A DNA stretch of 64,000 nucleotides from Toxoplasma gondii ME49. Its lineage: Eukaryota > Apicomplexa > Conoidasida > Eucoccidiorida > Sarcocystidae. Numbering within the stretch: position 1 is the first letter of the stretch; each line of letters begins with the position of its first letter. This document shows positions 26,501 to 39,111 of this stretch, piece by piece. The stretch lies in NCBI RefSeq assembly GCF_000006565.2, contig NC_031474.1, forward strand, positions 4,313,662 to 4,377,661, in the 5' to 3' direction. The notes beneath the pieces were generated by a model, which worked only from the letters and a program-made list of their open reading frames with translations, did no database searches and was not told the origin of the DNA. Position numbers and translations under genes: made by a program.

Positions 26501-26840
26501 TGAAAGACAACAATTAAACGCTACCTCGGGGTCCATAAATGCGTCTGCTGAAGTGGAGGGAGTTGGAGGAGATACTGAGAATGATGGCAGAGATGGCAAG
26601 GCAGAATCCCTCGAGGAGGGTGTTCCGCGATCAACGCCCGACGAGACGGCTAACACTGAAACGCCTGATGGGTCAGGTGGAGGTCCGCCCGCAGGAGGCA
26701 GTCGTGAACAAATTGTGGAAAAAAACGACACTTTAGAACTGCATGACAGGTTGCTGGATAACGGCGAAGCTAATATTTCACGGCCTATCGAATCAGAGCC
26801 TGCTGATTCAGTGTCGGACTCCTCGGCTGGTACTAGTTGA
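17565..26840 (+). CDS. Outer dynein arm docking protein, ODA10/CCDC151 (ODAD3) class, with long acidic C-terminal extension, about 1,294 aa
   Basis: Exons: 17565-17628, 18371-18531, 18911-19010, 19262-19347, 19705-19827, 20216-20287, 20440-20549, 21185-21240, 21737-21918, 22137-22184, 22685-22885, 23287-23388, 24261-26840. Phase closes at all 12 junctions. The first 435 aa are coiled coil with family hallmarks: IRYNQGLMKQLKDENIQIRN, VIENRLDQAMIKLNEAQSIR, TYEQIVKRLKDERLG, DNDYEELLALSHDATHA, and RIKEATGVSDVNEVIQKF. These motifs are known from axonemal proteins that assemble and attach outer dynein arms to doublet microtubules. Paralogues CCDC63/CCDC114 (DC2) share the last motif, but the TYEQIVKRL block favours CCDC151. 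In coccidia only the male gamete has flagella, so gamete-stage expression is inferred. The last exon adds about 830 residues rich in E, D, S, T, P and G with no fold in sight; the animal and algal proteins I know of this family are about 500-600 aa. Confidence 0.8.
24345..26840 (+). other. Acidic, disordered C-terminal extension of the docking protein (about 830 aa)
   Basis: A single uninterrupted reading frame joins in frame to the coiled-coil region (ECLQEEKNNEQAADHARQID) and runs to TGA. It is dominated by D, E, S, T, P and G with scattered charged repeats such as GDT/GDR and SGD. It has no hydrophobic core, cysteines or known motif. A 2.5-kb open frame of this composition is best explained as real coding sequence of an intrinsically disordered tail. 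Confidence 0.7.
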
Positions 26841-29167
26841 CTGTGTTCTGAGGAACGAGTGTGGAAGGGAAAATGGTCCACGTATCTCCAAATCGAGTAA
26901 CCTCAATTGTTCAACATCGCGATTGTGGCAATGTTGCACTCGGACACTGTTTCAAATACATGCTACCTTACCAAAAACTGACGCATTTGTTCCATATCTG
27001 TGCTGGTAGCCATCGACGCACCCCATACAAATCTTCGAAACGAACGCATGCCGTACTTCCTTTCACACTATGTAATTGACGCTTGCTCAATAGATACGTG
27101 ATCAATGGTGAAGCTTGGGAACTGGGCTCTGACTGAACAAGGTACATGTTATTGTTTACTACTCCCTCATAGAGTGGAGGAAAACGTTTTGGTATTTCCT
27201 GGAGTTACGAAACGCGCAAATTCAAAGTCGGAACTCGAAGAAGGCCGGTTTTACATAGATTACTCTTGGAGTGTAACCCTGAACTTTTCCCTGCCCCAGC
27301 AAACGAGCGGAGAGAAATTCTGTTGTCGTCAGCATGCTTGTTGGAAGCAACTGCAACCTGATTTCGCTTTCGCAGCGTAACCTGCTTCATGATTTTGAGT
27401 CAAGAAAGCGGAAGTCTCGTCCCGGACCAGATGTTTCAAAGGCTTATCGCCCCTCTGAGAACAAAAGGATCTAGCTCGGTTTCATGTCTCTCAATAGGGG
27501 GCTCTGCCACAGTGGCAGATACGGAAATACCTGGCTGTGGAATTCAGTGTTTTTGTTTCAGCTTCCCTGTGGCTAGCGCTCTGCGGTTTCATAGATGCGT
27601 CTTCAGAGCCATAGAACGCCATCTTGCAACTGAAGATCGCACTCAATAAAAAACATTAAGGCGAACTACAGCAGGGTTGGTACCGTGTAGCACAACGCGC
27701 CAGTGACCCACGGGACGAATAACCTTCACGGCCGGCCGGCGGGGAAGAATTCTAGCAGTTAGGCAGACTGCCCAGCGTATCAGTTGAGCTAGTAGTGTTT
27801 GCTCTTTCGAATTAAGCACGAGCCAGCCACGAGTAGCTGTGGATAGTAGCCTTAACGTACTCAGAACCATGAGTTTTTCCTGCAAGCGACAAAGCAATAT
27901 AACCGTGACGTTACGCGCAGAAGGACTAACCGCGCGTAGTTGTCTTAGATGCCGGCACTAAAAAGCAGGAAATATCTGTGTGATGGGGAACTGAATTCTT
28001 TTCTTCCAAAACTGGAAGAACCGTGGCGATTGAGGACATTAACGGGCTGCTACGCCGTTTTGTGTTTGCAGAGAGTTGTTGGACTCCGAGTTCTTTAATC
28101 TGTGTGCTTCACGCACTTTCCAAGGTTATGTGCGTCACCTCTTCGTTTCCTTCCTCAGTAAAAAATGCCGGCTTTCTCGCTCTTAACTTCGCAGTATTTT
28201 AGAGCAATCAGGTGCGCTGCTTCGCTACCAGTCTCCTGCAACGACCAGATCGAATGGTCACTGACCACGCGTTCTGACATTGACAGCACACAAAAGCTGA
28301 GGCGCTGCAGAGCCAGGTAGCTAAATCAGAGGCATGTCCAGAACGCAGGAAAACCCACTTACTTGGAAATGTTGTTTGTAAACACCCCTTCCCCTGGTTT
28401 GTTTTCACTGATACAAAACTAGCACAGCGAAGACATCGCGTGGCACTTTTCAGAGCCGTCTTCAGGGCGTGTCTCCTCCGGACACCTTTTCGCAGCACGC
28501 TGCGGAGACTGCATGTGCGTTTGAGCGAAAATCCACGCTATTCAGACTATGGTGAACGAGAACACTTGAAGTTTTCAAGTGCGAGCTACACGTTTGTACG
28601 ATGCGGAGAAGTATTTTTCTCATTGAACCACATCAATCGCGTTTCCTCGTTTGATGTGCGTGTGGGCGCCGCCACAGGCGACTCGCACGACCCGAGGAAG
28701 AATACGGAGCTTTCCCCTTCTCTGGGGCATTTACAATGCCTTCAAACACCAGCTGCCCACCTACATTTGACTCAAAGCTCGCCCCGGTAATTTCGGCGCG
28801 CTTGTGCGTCGACATTTGTCGCATTGCTCGGCTCTGGCTTACAGGTTTTCCTGTCAATTGAGCTATTCCGTCGCTTTCCCTGTTTCACCCGCTCCAGTGA
28901 GATTCCCGTGGAATCCGCCTTCACAGGGATTCTCCCTTTCCCCTTCCACATGGCTGTGTTTCCCACTCGTTTTTGAATCTTTTTTTCTCCGCAAGAGTCC
29001 TTGCACGCGTCCGGAATACGATGATGCCCCACCCCTCTAGGATTAAAGGTCAAATTCTATCAGATCCACCTCTGCAGCACGCCTCCTGCTGTCTGTTCGC
29101 TTGAAGGCATGAGCCTCCTCGCAAAACTGTGAATTTCAACATGCCCCTTTCTTCATGACTGAGATCC
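26841..29167. other. Intergenic region between two plus-strand genes
   Basis: Contains the 3' UTR of the docking-protein gene and the promoter and leader of the RAP gene. All open frames are under 120 codons and none has a motif. The segment near 28400-29160 is pyrimidine-rich, as expected for an apicomplexan leader. A tRNA-like A-box occurs on the minus strand near 27690-27800 (see findings). Confidence 0.55.
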
Positions 29168-32100
29168 ATGGCACGCCCTGTGGTCGTCAGTTTCCCCTCG
29201 GGGTGCTTGGGGCCGCAAAGCGTCACCCGAAGTTTTCCAAACCGCAGTTGCGCGGGCAGCGCTGTAGGGGGGCTTCTTCCGGATACACACAAGTGTTGTT
29301 CTTTATGTGAGTTCCTTCTTGGGGAATCTGTTCGCTCTCGTTTGCAGGATTCGTCTTCTCCACCCTTCCAAAGTTCGCATGTCTCTGTTCCCAGCTCTGC
29401 GGCTTCTCACCTGTCTAACAGGATCAAGATTTTCGTCAAGCGACGAAGTTCAGCGTCCCCGGACGCGGTGACTGCCGGTCACATCGCAAGGACCTCTCCA
29501 CGTGAATGCACGGATTTCTCAACTTCTTCCGTTCCTTCTCGTCCTTTGTTGCCAGGTGGGCACACCCTGTGGCGTCCTACAGTAAATCATTTGCAAACGT
29601 GCGGCGCGTTCCCTGCGTCCACACCCTTTTCTCTGTCGTCCTGTTCCAAAAGGCCTTTTGAGGCCCCTAGTGGCGTGTTTTGGCCACAGCGTCTCACAGA
29701 ACACCCAGCTGCCACGCATTTCGCTCTGCAAAAACTTGCCTTTTCTCCAGTCGGTGGACTCCAAATCCGCACCAAATGCGATGTCGCAGCGCTGCCGCCC
29801 TGGAAGCGGTGGCTTCCGAAACGGCGAGCCCGTTTGGGTCACTTGTCGGCTACAGAGGGAGGAGACGGAGTGCATGGATCTGCCGGCTCTGCCGCGCCTG
29901 CCGCGGACATTCGCGGAGTGCTGCTTCTCGCAAATGCCTCACTCGTTCAGCGCATCCAAAGTCTGCAGCGAAGCGGGCAACTGCATCTCCGGCGACTGCC
30001 TGCAGAGGTTCAGAAGCAGCTCCAAGCGAGGAGCCAGCCAGCGGGCAGCAGCGTGGATGGAGAGACAGCGGGCAGTCGAGCCCACGGGGCCGCAAGTGGC
30101 GCGCGTCCCCGACAGCGGCTGAATCACGAGAGTGGAGATGTTCTGGGAGGGAGAAAGCCCCCCAACATAAAGACGAAAACGACCGAAAGGAGACACTCTC
30201 AGCAGCACACCGAGAGACATGTGTCTCCAGGCGATGCCGTGTCGCACTCTCAAGCACCATCTGATGTCGCGCCGGCTGCTTCGACTCCGTCTCCTTCTCC
30301 CTTCTTCGTCGTCCTTCGTCTAGATAGCAGAACTGGCGCGACTGGCGAGACGACTCCCTCTCCGACGCTCTTGCCGAACTTCCGCGCCCTTCTGCAGGCT
30401 GCCCGTGTCCCGGCTTCCCCATCATCACCCTCGGTGTCTCCTGTATCCCTCGCGTCTGCTGGCGCGGCACTGGTTGCAGGTCACTTGACCGAGTACCTCA
30501 CTGAGGTTGTCCCCTTTCTTCCGGACCTGGCGGCGACGAGCAGGTCTTCTGTCCGCGACGAGGACGAGGGAGTGTTTGCCGCAGCTGTTCTTCGCGCCCT
30601 GCTGATTCAGGCCTCTGCCTTCCTCGCCCACCCACCCACAAGCTTCCAAGCCTTGTCCGTTCTCATGGCCTTCTCTGCGCTCAGCCCTTCCCTGCCCTTC
30701 GAGTGCCAGCAAATGCCGCACCAGCTGGAGGAAGAACGACGTCAAAAGCAGTTGAGGAAGCTCCAGCCGCTTCTTGCCCATCCGGCTGCGAAGCGCCTCT
30801 TTGAACAGTTACTTCGCATCTGCTCCGGTGATGCACCGCATTCGACAGATGGGAGAGAACTTGGCCCTCCAGACGGCGAGGCCTCAGCTGCGACGGGGGT
30901 TGAAGAGCGAGATGGAAATAAAGAAGAAAACACCAAGCACTTCACCCTCCTACAGCCCAACACGGGCGCTCATCGCCCCGTCCACACACTTTCGGCGCCC
31001 TCTGGTGCCGCGATGTTTTCCGTGGCGCCGGAGGTGTTGCGACTTCCTCCGATAGACGAGTCTGCGGTTCTCCCGCTGCTCGAAGCCTACTGGCGCTTGG
31101 GCCTCCAGCAGCCGGACATCCTCGCATTGCTTCTGAACTGTGTGGCTCTTGAGCATTTTTGGATCGACGAGCGACAACTCGTGCGCCTCTGCTCGTTCCT
31201 TGCTTTCTACGAACGCCCGAGCCTTGACGCAGCGGTGGCGCTGGCTCCTGTTCACCAAAAATGTGGACGGACGCCCGGTGTCCCTTGCGCAAGTGAGGCG
31301 CGAGCCAAGCAAGCTGAGCGTGATGTGTCGAGTGCGGCGACTCTCCAGGGCGCAAATGCAGTCTGTAGCAGCGTGGATGAATCTCTCGTGAGAGGGCATC
31401 TCGCCGCGGCCGTGTTTCGTGTATTTGATTTGGCCGGTGCACGGTTAGCAGAGCGATTTGAGTTCTTCACGGACGACGATGTTGGAGATATCTGTCGAGC
31501 GCTGGTGAGAATGAAACGCAATCACGACAGGCTGCGTGAGCAGCATGCGCGCCAGGCACTGGATGAGGGCCGCGCATTGCGTCTGCACGGAAATGCGGAA
31601 GACAGAGGGCAGATCGAACACGACAGAGCAACTCGCAGAGATCGCAGGGATGAAGAGTTCAAGCACAGGAAAAAGAATTGCTCTCTAGCTCACCTGGAAG
31701 ACAGGCAACGTCTCCCGCACTTGGAACCCTTCACGGCGTATTTCAACGTATGGCAAAGGCCCCTGGGAGTGGCGCTCCAGCGCCACCTGCCTTTGACTCT
31801 CCATGATTTTCGATACTGGAATCTGATTGATGTAGGGGAAATGATAGCGGAGTTTCAGACAGATAGAAAGGATTTCTTTGGAAGCGGAGGACTAAGCTGT
31901 CCGCGATCCAATGCCGCCCTGACTGTCAGTTCCAGGTGGGGTGACTTGCCCGATTTGGCGGGGAAGTTTGGCTACGTTCCGACGGCGTATGCAGAGGGTG
32001 TTTTAGAGCCTCGAGGAGACACAGAGGGCGAAGATCTCGCTCAGAGAATCGCAAGCGAAGTCTGGAAGTTTTCTATCATGATGCGCTTCGGATACACTGG

Positions 32101-35100
32101 AAAAGCTTTGATGGTGAGTGCCGCAACCTAAAGTGGTTGCCGGCGGTGTGGGTAACCTAACTAGCCACATGGGTTGCCGAGCAATACCAGATCTACGTTA
32201 ACGACAAACTCATAACAGTTTCAGGTCGGCCGGGTCAGCCTATCAAGTCGATGCTGCGTCTGATCTAAGCACTGGACTCCTTGGTGGGACATTAGGGAAG
32301 TAGTTCACAATCTGGAAGTTTCAAGTGTCAGTCACCGGGTGCCGCTTATGCGAGCTTCTGCTTTGTGGTCGAGTCGTCCACTCTAGCGTCTCGTACGACT
32401 ACGTGGGGGAGTTTCGCTTCTTGCTTGTTGATTCCTTAGAAGTGGCAACAAGGCGCGTGGTGCCAGCGACCGCTCCTCGCAGCCCTGCTCTCCTCGCTCA
32501 GCTCATCCTTCGGCTGGCATTAGAAGCGTAACTCTGCCAGGGGGGCTGCGTTGAAGTCGCGTTGCCGGTCTCTCTCTGCCGTTCAACGCTTGTGTACGCC
32601 TTCTCGTTCCGCATGTTCTTCCGGTGATTCTGGGTCGCTGCCCCTCTGCAGGTTCTGCATAAACTGGACGTCGGGGATCCTCGTACCCAAAGAAGCCTTT
32701 TGCGCCATGTGACGAAACTCTTCGGTTTCAGCTGGGCAGGAAATTTCTTCGCTGAGCTTACTGTGGCAGCAGCAACTGCGGCCTACAAGGGTAAGGATGC
32801 GACGCTGTTGAACAGAGGCAAGGACTCCTTCCTAGGATCTTATCGCTCGAAGCGTCATGGTGTTGACACTGGGGGCACTAGGGTCTCGTGCCTTTTCACG
32901 TGTACTCTGTAGACGTGGCTAGTTTAAGGTCCACAGATGCATCACGGTAAGCCCTAAAGAGAATCAGTGGAGAGCCATCTCTTTTCGCAGTATGATGTGG
33001 TTGAACTGTAGAGACGCAGTTGCGTTTCGTCGCTCCTCGAACGTAGCTGACCGGGCATCTAAGAGCTCTGCGGTTTCACAATAGAAGAGATGAGACGCTT
33101 CCGAGTTGCCGTGACCCCCAGACGGAAGAATACCCAGCATTGTCGGGCGGTTTTTGTTTCGCTGCAGCTCGGATTCCCGTGGAGCGTCAGAAGAAAGGGG
33201 TCCACGTTGCAGGTTGGCGGCTGTACAACAATTTCGCACTTTATCTTCTCCGGCCGATAGGCGTCGCCGACACGCCGTTCGATGGGAGTCACGCATCTTC
33301 CGCAGCAGCACCTGGCAGTGAGGAGCCGAGTGGCACACTCACGGAGGCCGAGGAAGAGGCTGGAGAGGACGGCGAAGCCGATAAGTTCAGTGTGGAAGAC
33401 GAGGCAGAAGCGCAAGACAGTGCAGGAAGCAGTGTCGTGACTACGTCTCCGTCTGCCTCGCGACCAGTCGTTGTGTCGAGAAAAAAGCAACGGCTGCGAC
33501 GGCTCATCGATACAGTATCGTCTCCACTTCTCTGCTGCGAGATTGCCACAGCCTTTGCGCGGTTAGGCGTGCCGCAGGCAGCTTTGTTGCATGCAATAGT
33601 CGACAGGGCCGAGGCAGAAGGTCGCGGATGGATGCATCTGCAGCATCTGATTTCCCTAGCGCGGTAGGCCCCGGGATTACAATGGGAACATGTGCACTTC
33701 CCCGTGGCTGCGGGTGCCGAGTGTGATACATTTAGAGCTACGTAAGTGAAGGGTGCTATAGAGAGACATGTGCCACCAGAGATGCTTGCCGTTGCTCAAG
33801 ATACATGCTTCCATGCTGCCCCTTACCGCCTTTTTCCCTTAGGTCTCTGCGTCCACATTCCAGTCAAAGAACTTGTGTGACAGTTTTTTTCGTGAAGTGG
33901 CGCTGTTACAGTATACTAGAGCCATCGGAAAGCACCCTGCGATGATAAAATTTTGCCCTGACGGCGCCGCTTGCACAGAGGGAGAAAGCGAGTTTTGGAT
34001 CACATCGTCTGGCGCCGAGGACTGTTTCCATTCCCGGCAGTTTCAGTGTGAATCTTCTAGGGAAGAAGCGGGGGTCGTACCGTTGTCGCCAAATGTGACA
34101 GTTTGACGACGTATACGATAAACGATTCGCGGGCGTCCGAGTAGAAACAAGCACTCCGGTTGGGCCGAAACCTGTCGACTGTAGGGTTTCTCAGCATCAG
34201 AGACCCCGTGTGAAAGAGACAGCCAAATTCGGGAATGGTTTTTGCGTTTTCAGGGACATGCAGGAGGTATCCGTTCATTCCGAACGTCTGCTGGCTATGC
34301 TCCTAGACGCAGAGCGCCAAAAGGCTGAGCTACCAAATTGCAGTCCGGCGGCTCTGGCTCTCTTGCCTCTTCTTCTGGGTCGCATTCGCGGATGCCGGCC
34401 AGTTCACATGCCAACGCTGCTGCGTTTGCACCAGCTTCTCCTCGACGAAACGTAAGTCCTAAACCGGTTGTTCACATGAATCAAATTTCCTTCCTGGCCT
34501 AGATAGTTTCTGCGCGGCCGCGGATGTATCTTTGGCTACGTGAGCAGTTCAGCCGGGGGGCTGGTAGTTGCTCCGTTTGCCAAGCAGAGCCGCGGTCGAG
34601 AGTTTTACGAGATGTGGGGGATTATGTCGGCCTGAGTGGCCGAGATGTCTCTGAGGTTGCTCCGTTGGTTTGTGGCAACTCTGCAGAGGATAGGCAGTTA
34701 TTCGTCATACCGTGGTAAAGTAGGAAGTTCGACTACGGAGGGGAGAAGGGACAACGCTGCAGCGAGGCGGACTGTGACGTCACGGCTCCGTGTTACCTTC
34801 GCGGACGCGTGACAGCAGCTTCACCTAGCAGTTATCACTGAAGTAGACTCCGCCTTTGTTGTCGGCACCCTGTCACGTTCGGAAGGGATTTCCAGCGCCT
34901 ACGATGGAGGATGTTTTTCTGACTTCTTTGTATGTCGGTCGTGTCGGTTCTCGCAGCAATCCCCTGGCAACGATGCGTGAATTCTTTAGTGACAAGGATG
35001 TCGAATGGCACAAAACCCTCCAGACGGCGGCTAAGTACATCGCTGCAAACGGGCGTGAGGACAGACTAAATGAGAAGCGACTAGAAGAAGCGGGCGCAGA

Positions 35101-38100
35101 AGAGAGCGAAACGGCCCAGGAAGCTTCACCTTCGCCACCAACTGACATTGGGTCCGCTGTTGAGGCAGGCGACAGTCTGAGTTCGTCAACTCGGTACTCC
35201 TTCCTCACCGCCCGTTCCCCCCCCTCCATCGTTTCTACCTCGTTTGTCTCTGCAGTGTCGCCTTTTCCAGTGTGCTTTTCGGGTGACAGCAAAACGGTTT
35301 TTGTACAGGGGGAGAAAGAGGGGACGGCGGCAGCGACTGCCGACGCCGCCCGTGAGGCTCGCTGGAGAAATAGCGTGGAAGCCTTGATGGCAGATCCGGC
35401 ATTGACGTGCTCTGTACGTGGAGAAGCCGCGGATGATAAAGCATCAGGCGACGCAGGTAACTATGAAGGCACCCTGTTGCCTACGACTCAGCCAGAGATT
35501 TGTAAGAGCACCGACATGTCTCTGGATGCAAGAACTGCACGAACAGACATTCGTGAGAGCGCAGAGCAACAGGACAGGTGGAGTCGCCTCTGTACAGACG
35601 ACTCCATTGAGAGTTCCGCTCCGTTGTTTAAAACAACTCCGAGGCATGAATCTTCGTCTGGCTCTCAGAAAGACCAGGCAGATTCAGCAACTTCAGCGTC
35701 AAGGCAACCCAAAGACTCTGTAGGGACACAGGAGTCTCGGCTCCCGGACGAAAAAGGCAATCGATCGCAGACACCTTCCGTTCGCCGCCTGGCTTTATTC
35801 TCCGTCGATGATCTCGTCGTGCTGCTACGAGGTTTGGAGCTTTCGCGATGCTGCAGCAAACCGTTGACCAACCAGGTTTTGCGGATTTTGGAGCGACGAA
35901 AGTCGGAAGTTACAGCGGGCCATCTTCCTGGTCTTCTCAGCGGCCTTGCGACAGTTAGTGGGGGTGGAGCGTATCCTCTGATGGCGACTGGGTGCCCAGA
36001 GTCTGTTTGGCTCGACGCGGAGACAGGGCAAAGATCGAAATACGACACAGGGAGAAACCATAAGGCGGCATCTGCGACCAACATTCTGGAAGAACTCATC
36101 GACACGGTAAGTGTAAACGGCGCAGAAGTCGTAAACAGGCTGAGTCTTGGCTAGCATCTGACGCAATGTTTAGTTTCCGGCGGGCCGCCTGCAATGCAGC
36201 CTGTATCCGGGTCACACAGGCGTAATTCCACGTGACGCGTGGTCTTGAATCACGTGGTATTCACATCGTGTATGAATTGTCAGAATCAAGGTGTGGTCGC
36301 GCATGCGCACAGGGAGCAAACTGGCACTCTGCATTGTCGGGCGGATCGTGTAGCGCAGCTTTGCACAGTGAACTGAGTTCCTGAGGTTAAAGTGCCTTTA
36401 GCCCCAGTGCACGACGAGGCAAAACAGCCTGGCACCTGAAAAAGAATCAGTCATCATCCAATGAAAATCGCAGTGACTATTCTAAAATATAGGATGTGTT
36501 ATACGACTAGGTAGCGACATAGGTGCACCGGTGGACATATTAAACTCTTGTGTGGCTTGTTTTTAATCGATGACCCACCATAACAGCTGTATGACACTAT
36601 AAAGAACGCGGTGTCCTGATGGCATTGCACGGTTGTTCAGCGTCGTTTTTTCTTGCTCTTTGTAGCACATTGGAGCCCTGAGTGACGAAGAGGTCCCTGC
36701 ATGCATCTGGGCAGCGTATGCTCTCGGCATTCCTGCTGTTCGCCCGTCGCTGCGAAGTGAGCTCGACGAACACCGTCTCAGCATCGGGTCCGCCAATGAA
36801 CACCTGGCGGATGCGGAGTGCCGAGCCCAACCGGGAGCGCTTGTGAAGCTTATTCGTCGATTCCTTGGAGCATCGTTAAATGTGTCGGCCCCGCTTATGC
36901 ACCTGCTTCAGGTACGGAATGTCAAAGCTGCAGCATATCCCTACAGCTCAGAACGCGTAGGTAGACTTTTCCCAAACTGTCTCGTGTTTCTGCCGAAGAG
37001 CTTGATGCTTGCGTCAAGGAGTTTGGTATTTTTGAAGAAACGAGGGGTTCAAGGTAAAGTTAATGTTGGAAGCGTTGAAAGGCGCCTCCTGTCATGGTGC
37101 GTCTGTACAAACAGGCTAGTGCTCTCCGTTTGTGGTTCGTTTCTTTTCACCAGGTGGTAGGCGTATGCTTTCGTCTTGATGCATTAAGGAACCCGCATCT
37201 GCAGCAGCCGGAAGAACTGGGTCGCTTCGCCGGCCTTGTGGAGGGGAGTCCAATAATCCTGCCAGGAGGCAATGTAGGCGGTGCAAGTTCACCCGCTAGT
37301 TTCTCTGTGAGGTCTCTTGTGGCTCGTTCCGCTCTCGCGAGTGATGCGCACCGAGAGGGCGACGGACTCCGAACAGGCGAACAGGCGCATGCAACTGGTT
37401 TAGCGGGCGCAACAGGCGGGTGGCGAGAGCAAGGTAACAGAACACGAGACTCTGATGAGGCCATCGCGACTTCTCCATCTGAGGCGACAAGGCTGCGAGA
37501 CCTAGCAACGCGAAAAGCGGTGGCAGCGGCTCTCGAGAATAAAGGAGTAAGTTAGTGTTTTCCGGGATAGGACATTTATACAATTTCTCTGGGGCATTAT
37601 GCCACTGGGACTTAATTCGTTCCTTCCCAGGGTGTGACAGAGCGGTTCACTCAGTGAAGCGTGTGGTATCGATTGTTTCTTGTATGCAGCTCGTATGCGC
37701 TCACGACTTGCCCGCGTTCCCATTCACCGTGGATTTGGCTTTCAATCGGCCCGTGGTTCGAAGTCAAGCGTCGATCGCCGGAGACGATCAGAGCTTCGAG
37801 AAAGGGGAAAGAGATACATCCGGTGGAGCATCGGGATTGACATTGGCCACTGTCGACTGCCAAGTCCACACGCAACCTCGCGGAACCCGGGCCGATGAGG
37901 AAAAAGATAGGACCATAGCGTCTCTCGCACGATCGCCTGATCGAGACGAGGAGGGCAGAGAAGTTGAAGCACTTCCACCGTTCATAGAGTCGTGTTCTAG
38001 ATCGACGCTCGCACCGCCAAAACCAGTGTGGTCTCACACGTGGCAAGTCCCAGATGAAGGGTTTCGAGCGCCGCATGCAGCCGCAGGCGAGGACGAGCAG

Positions 38101-39111
38101 GTGTACATCTGGTCCGCGATTCAGGGATCTTCGAAGATTCGTTCGCCTTCCAGTCAGGAATCCACGTTGGGCACCGAAACCGGCAATGTGAGCCCTGTCG
38201 CTATTTTTGTCGTGGGCAGCTATAGGTCACTTTGTCTTAGCGACTTAAGCCTTCTGCAAACCCGTCAGGCAGAAAGGAAAGTCCGTCCGGCACATGATGG
38301 CTCACACACAATGCCTTGCAAAGGAGAGGACGCTTTTGCGTTGCAGTGGGAACTGGATTTGACCAACCAGATGACAAAGAGAGATGCTCCACTGCCGGAA
38401 ACTGGTGAAGGGCTAGGATCACGCGAGCAGACTCCGATGGAGACAGAAGGAAATGCGATGCGCACGGACCTCAATAAGCATGTCGTTACAATTGTTTCGA
38501 AGAGTGCCCTGGAGCACTCATCAGGGTGGAGACTCGGACCGTATGAGCAGCTCCGGTAGGTTAATTGACAAAACACTAAGCATATCAACATGTGGCTGAT
38601 ATCTTGCCAGTGCTACATCTGCTCTGTGAGCTGTTCAGAGCAAGTAAAACAGTCACTAGCATCGAATGGCTTGTAGCCAAGATGTCGCGTATTGACGACG
38701 TTAATGTGTCTTTTGAGAGCAACTCGACAAAAGCGTCTTGCTGGCAGTATGGAGAGTGTGAGACCTTTAGAGTTTACAGTGGTGGACAGAGGGCTTTGTA
38801 GGAATGAGTGTATGGTGCCGACGCTCTGCTGCTGCCTGTCGTAGATGGGATCCCTTGTTCACGGCGTATTATGTAGGAGAGCGCGCGGCAGCTTTGGTTG
38901 GGATATGTTCAGCATCGTGAAGGGCACTGTGGAACCACTTTCTTTTTCTGAATACGTCTTATGTGCATAGACAATGGGGTCTGGTTTCTGTTAGCTCTTT
39001 CCCCCCGTGCCTCGATTTGTGGCCTCGCATGTGTGTGTGCTTTTTTTTGTCTGCAGGGACCGTGTTTTGAAGGACCTAGGTTGGCAGGTTTTCTATGTAT
39101 TTGCTAGGTAG
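29168..39111 (+). CDS. RAP-domain protein with alpha-helical repeat region, about 2,200 aa; probable organellar RNA-binding factor
   Basis: Secure exons: 29168-32113, 32652-32790, 33168-33663, 33884 onward (its donor is uncertain), 34254-34451, one ending at 36106, 36666-36911, 37154-37546, 37690-38555, 39057-39111. Phase closes at most junctions; between 34451 and about 34900 a small exon is missing. The long central part contains repeated amphipathic helical pairs (LLPLLEAYWRLGLQQPDIL, ERLLAMLLDAERQKAEL, LVVLLRGLELSRCCSK), as in the heptatrico/octotrico-type repeats that accompany RAP domains. The C-terminus carries the two ends of a RAP domain: FPFTVDLAF and, in the last exon, RDRVLKDLGWQVFYVFAR followed by TAG. 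RAP proteins of apicomplexans and plants act mainly in mitochondrial or plastid RNA and ribosome metabolism. The N-terminus (about 350 aa, basic and Ser-rich) could hold a mitochondrial presequence, but I cannot prove this. Confidence 0.78.
37717..39108 (+). other. Split RAP domain
   Basis: The opening strand FPFTVDLAF starts at 37717. About 270 residues follow, rich in acidic and polar residues but with recurring hydrophobic strands (VAIFVVGSYRSLCL, FALQWELDL, HVVTIVSK). The closing helix and strand (YEQLRDRVLKDLGWQVFYVF) lie across a 501-bp intron that closes in phase (CG|G). A usual RAP domain is about 60 residues, so roughly 200 residues appear to be inserted in loops. Confidence 0.65.

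Noticed and set aside
29850..30470. 206-codon minus-strand frame
   Set aside because: Shadow of the long first exon of the RAP gene, which has the better composition and splice continuity.
32325..32531. Possible extra exon of the RAP gene (VSYDYVGEFRFLLVDSLEV)
   Set aside because: Protein-like, but the flanking exons join directly in phase 0 (32113 to 32652) and this frame offers only a phase-2 donor, so including it would break the frame.
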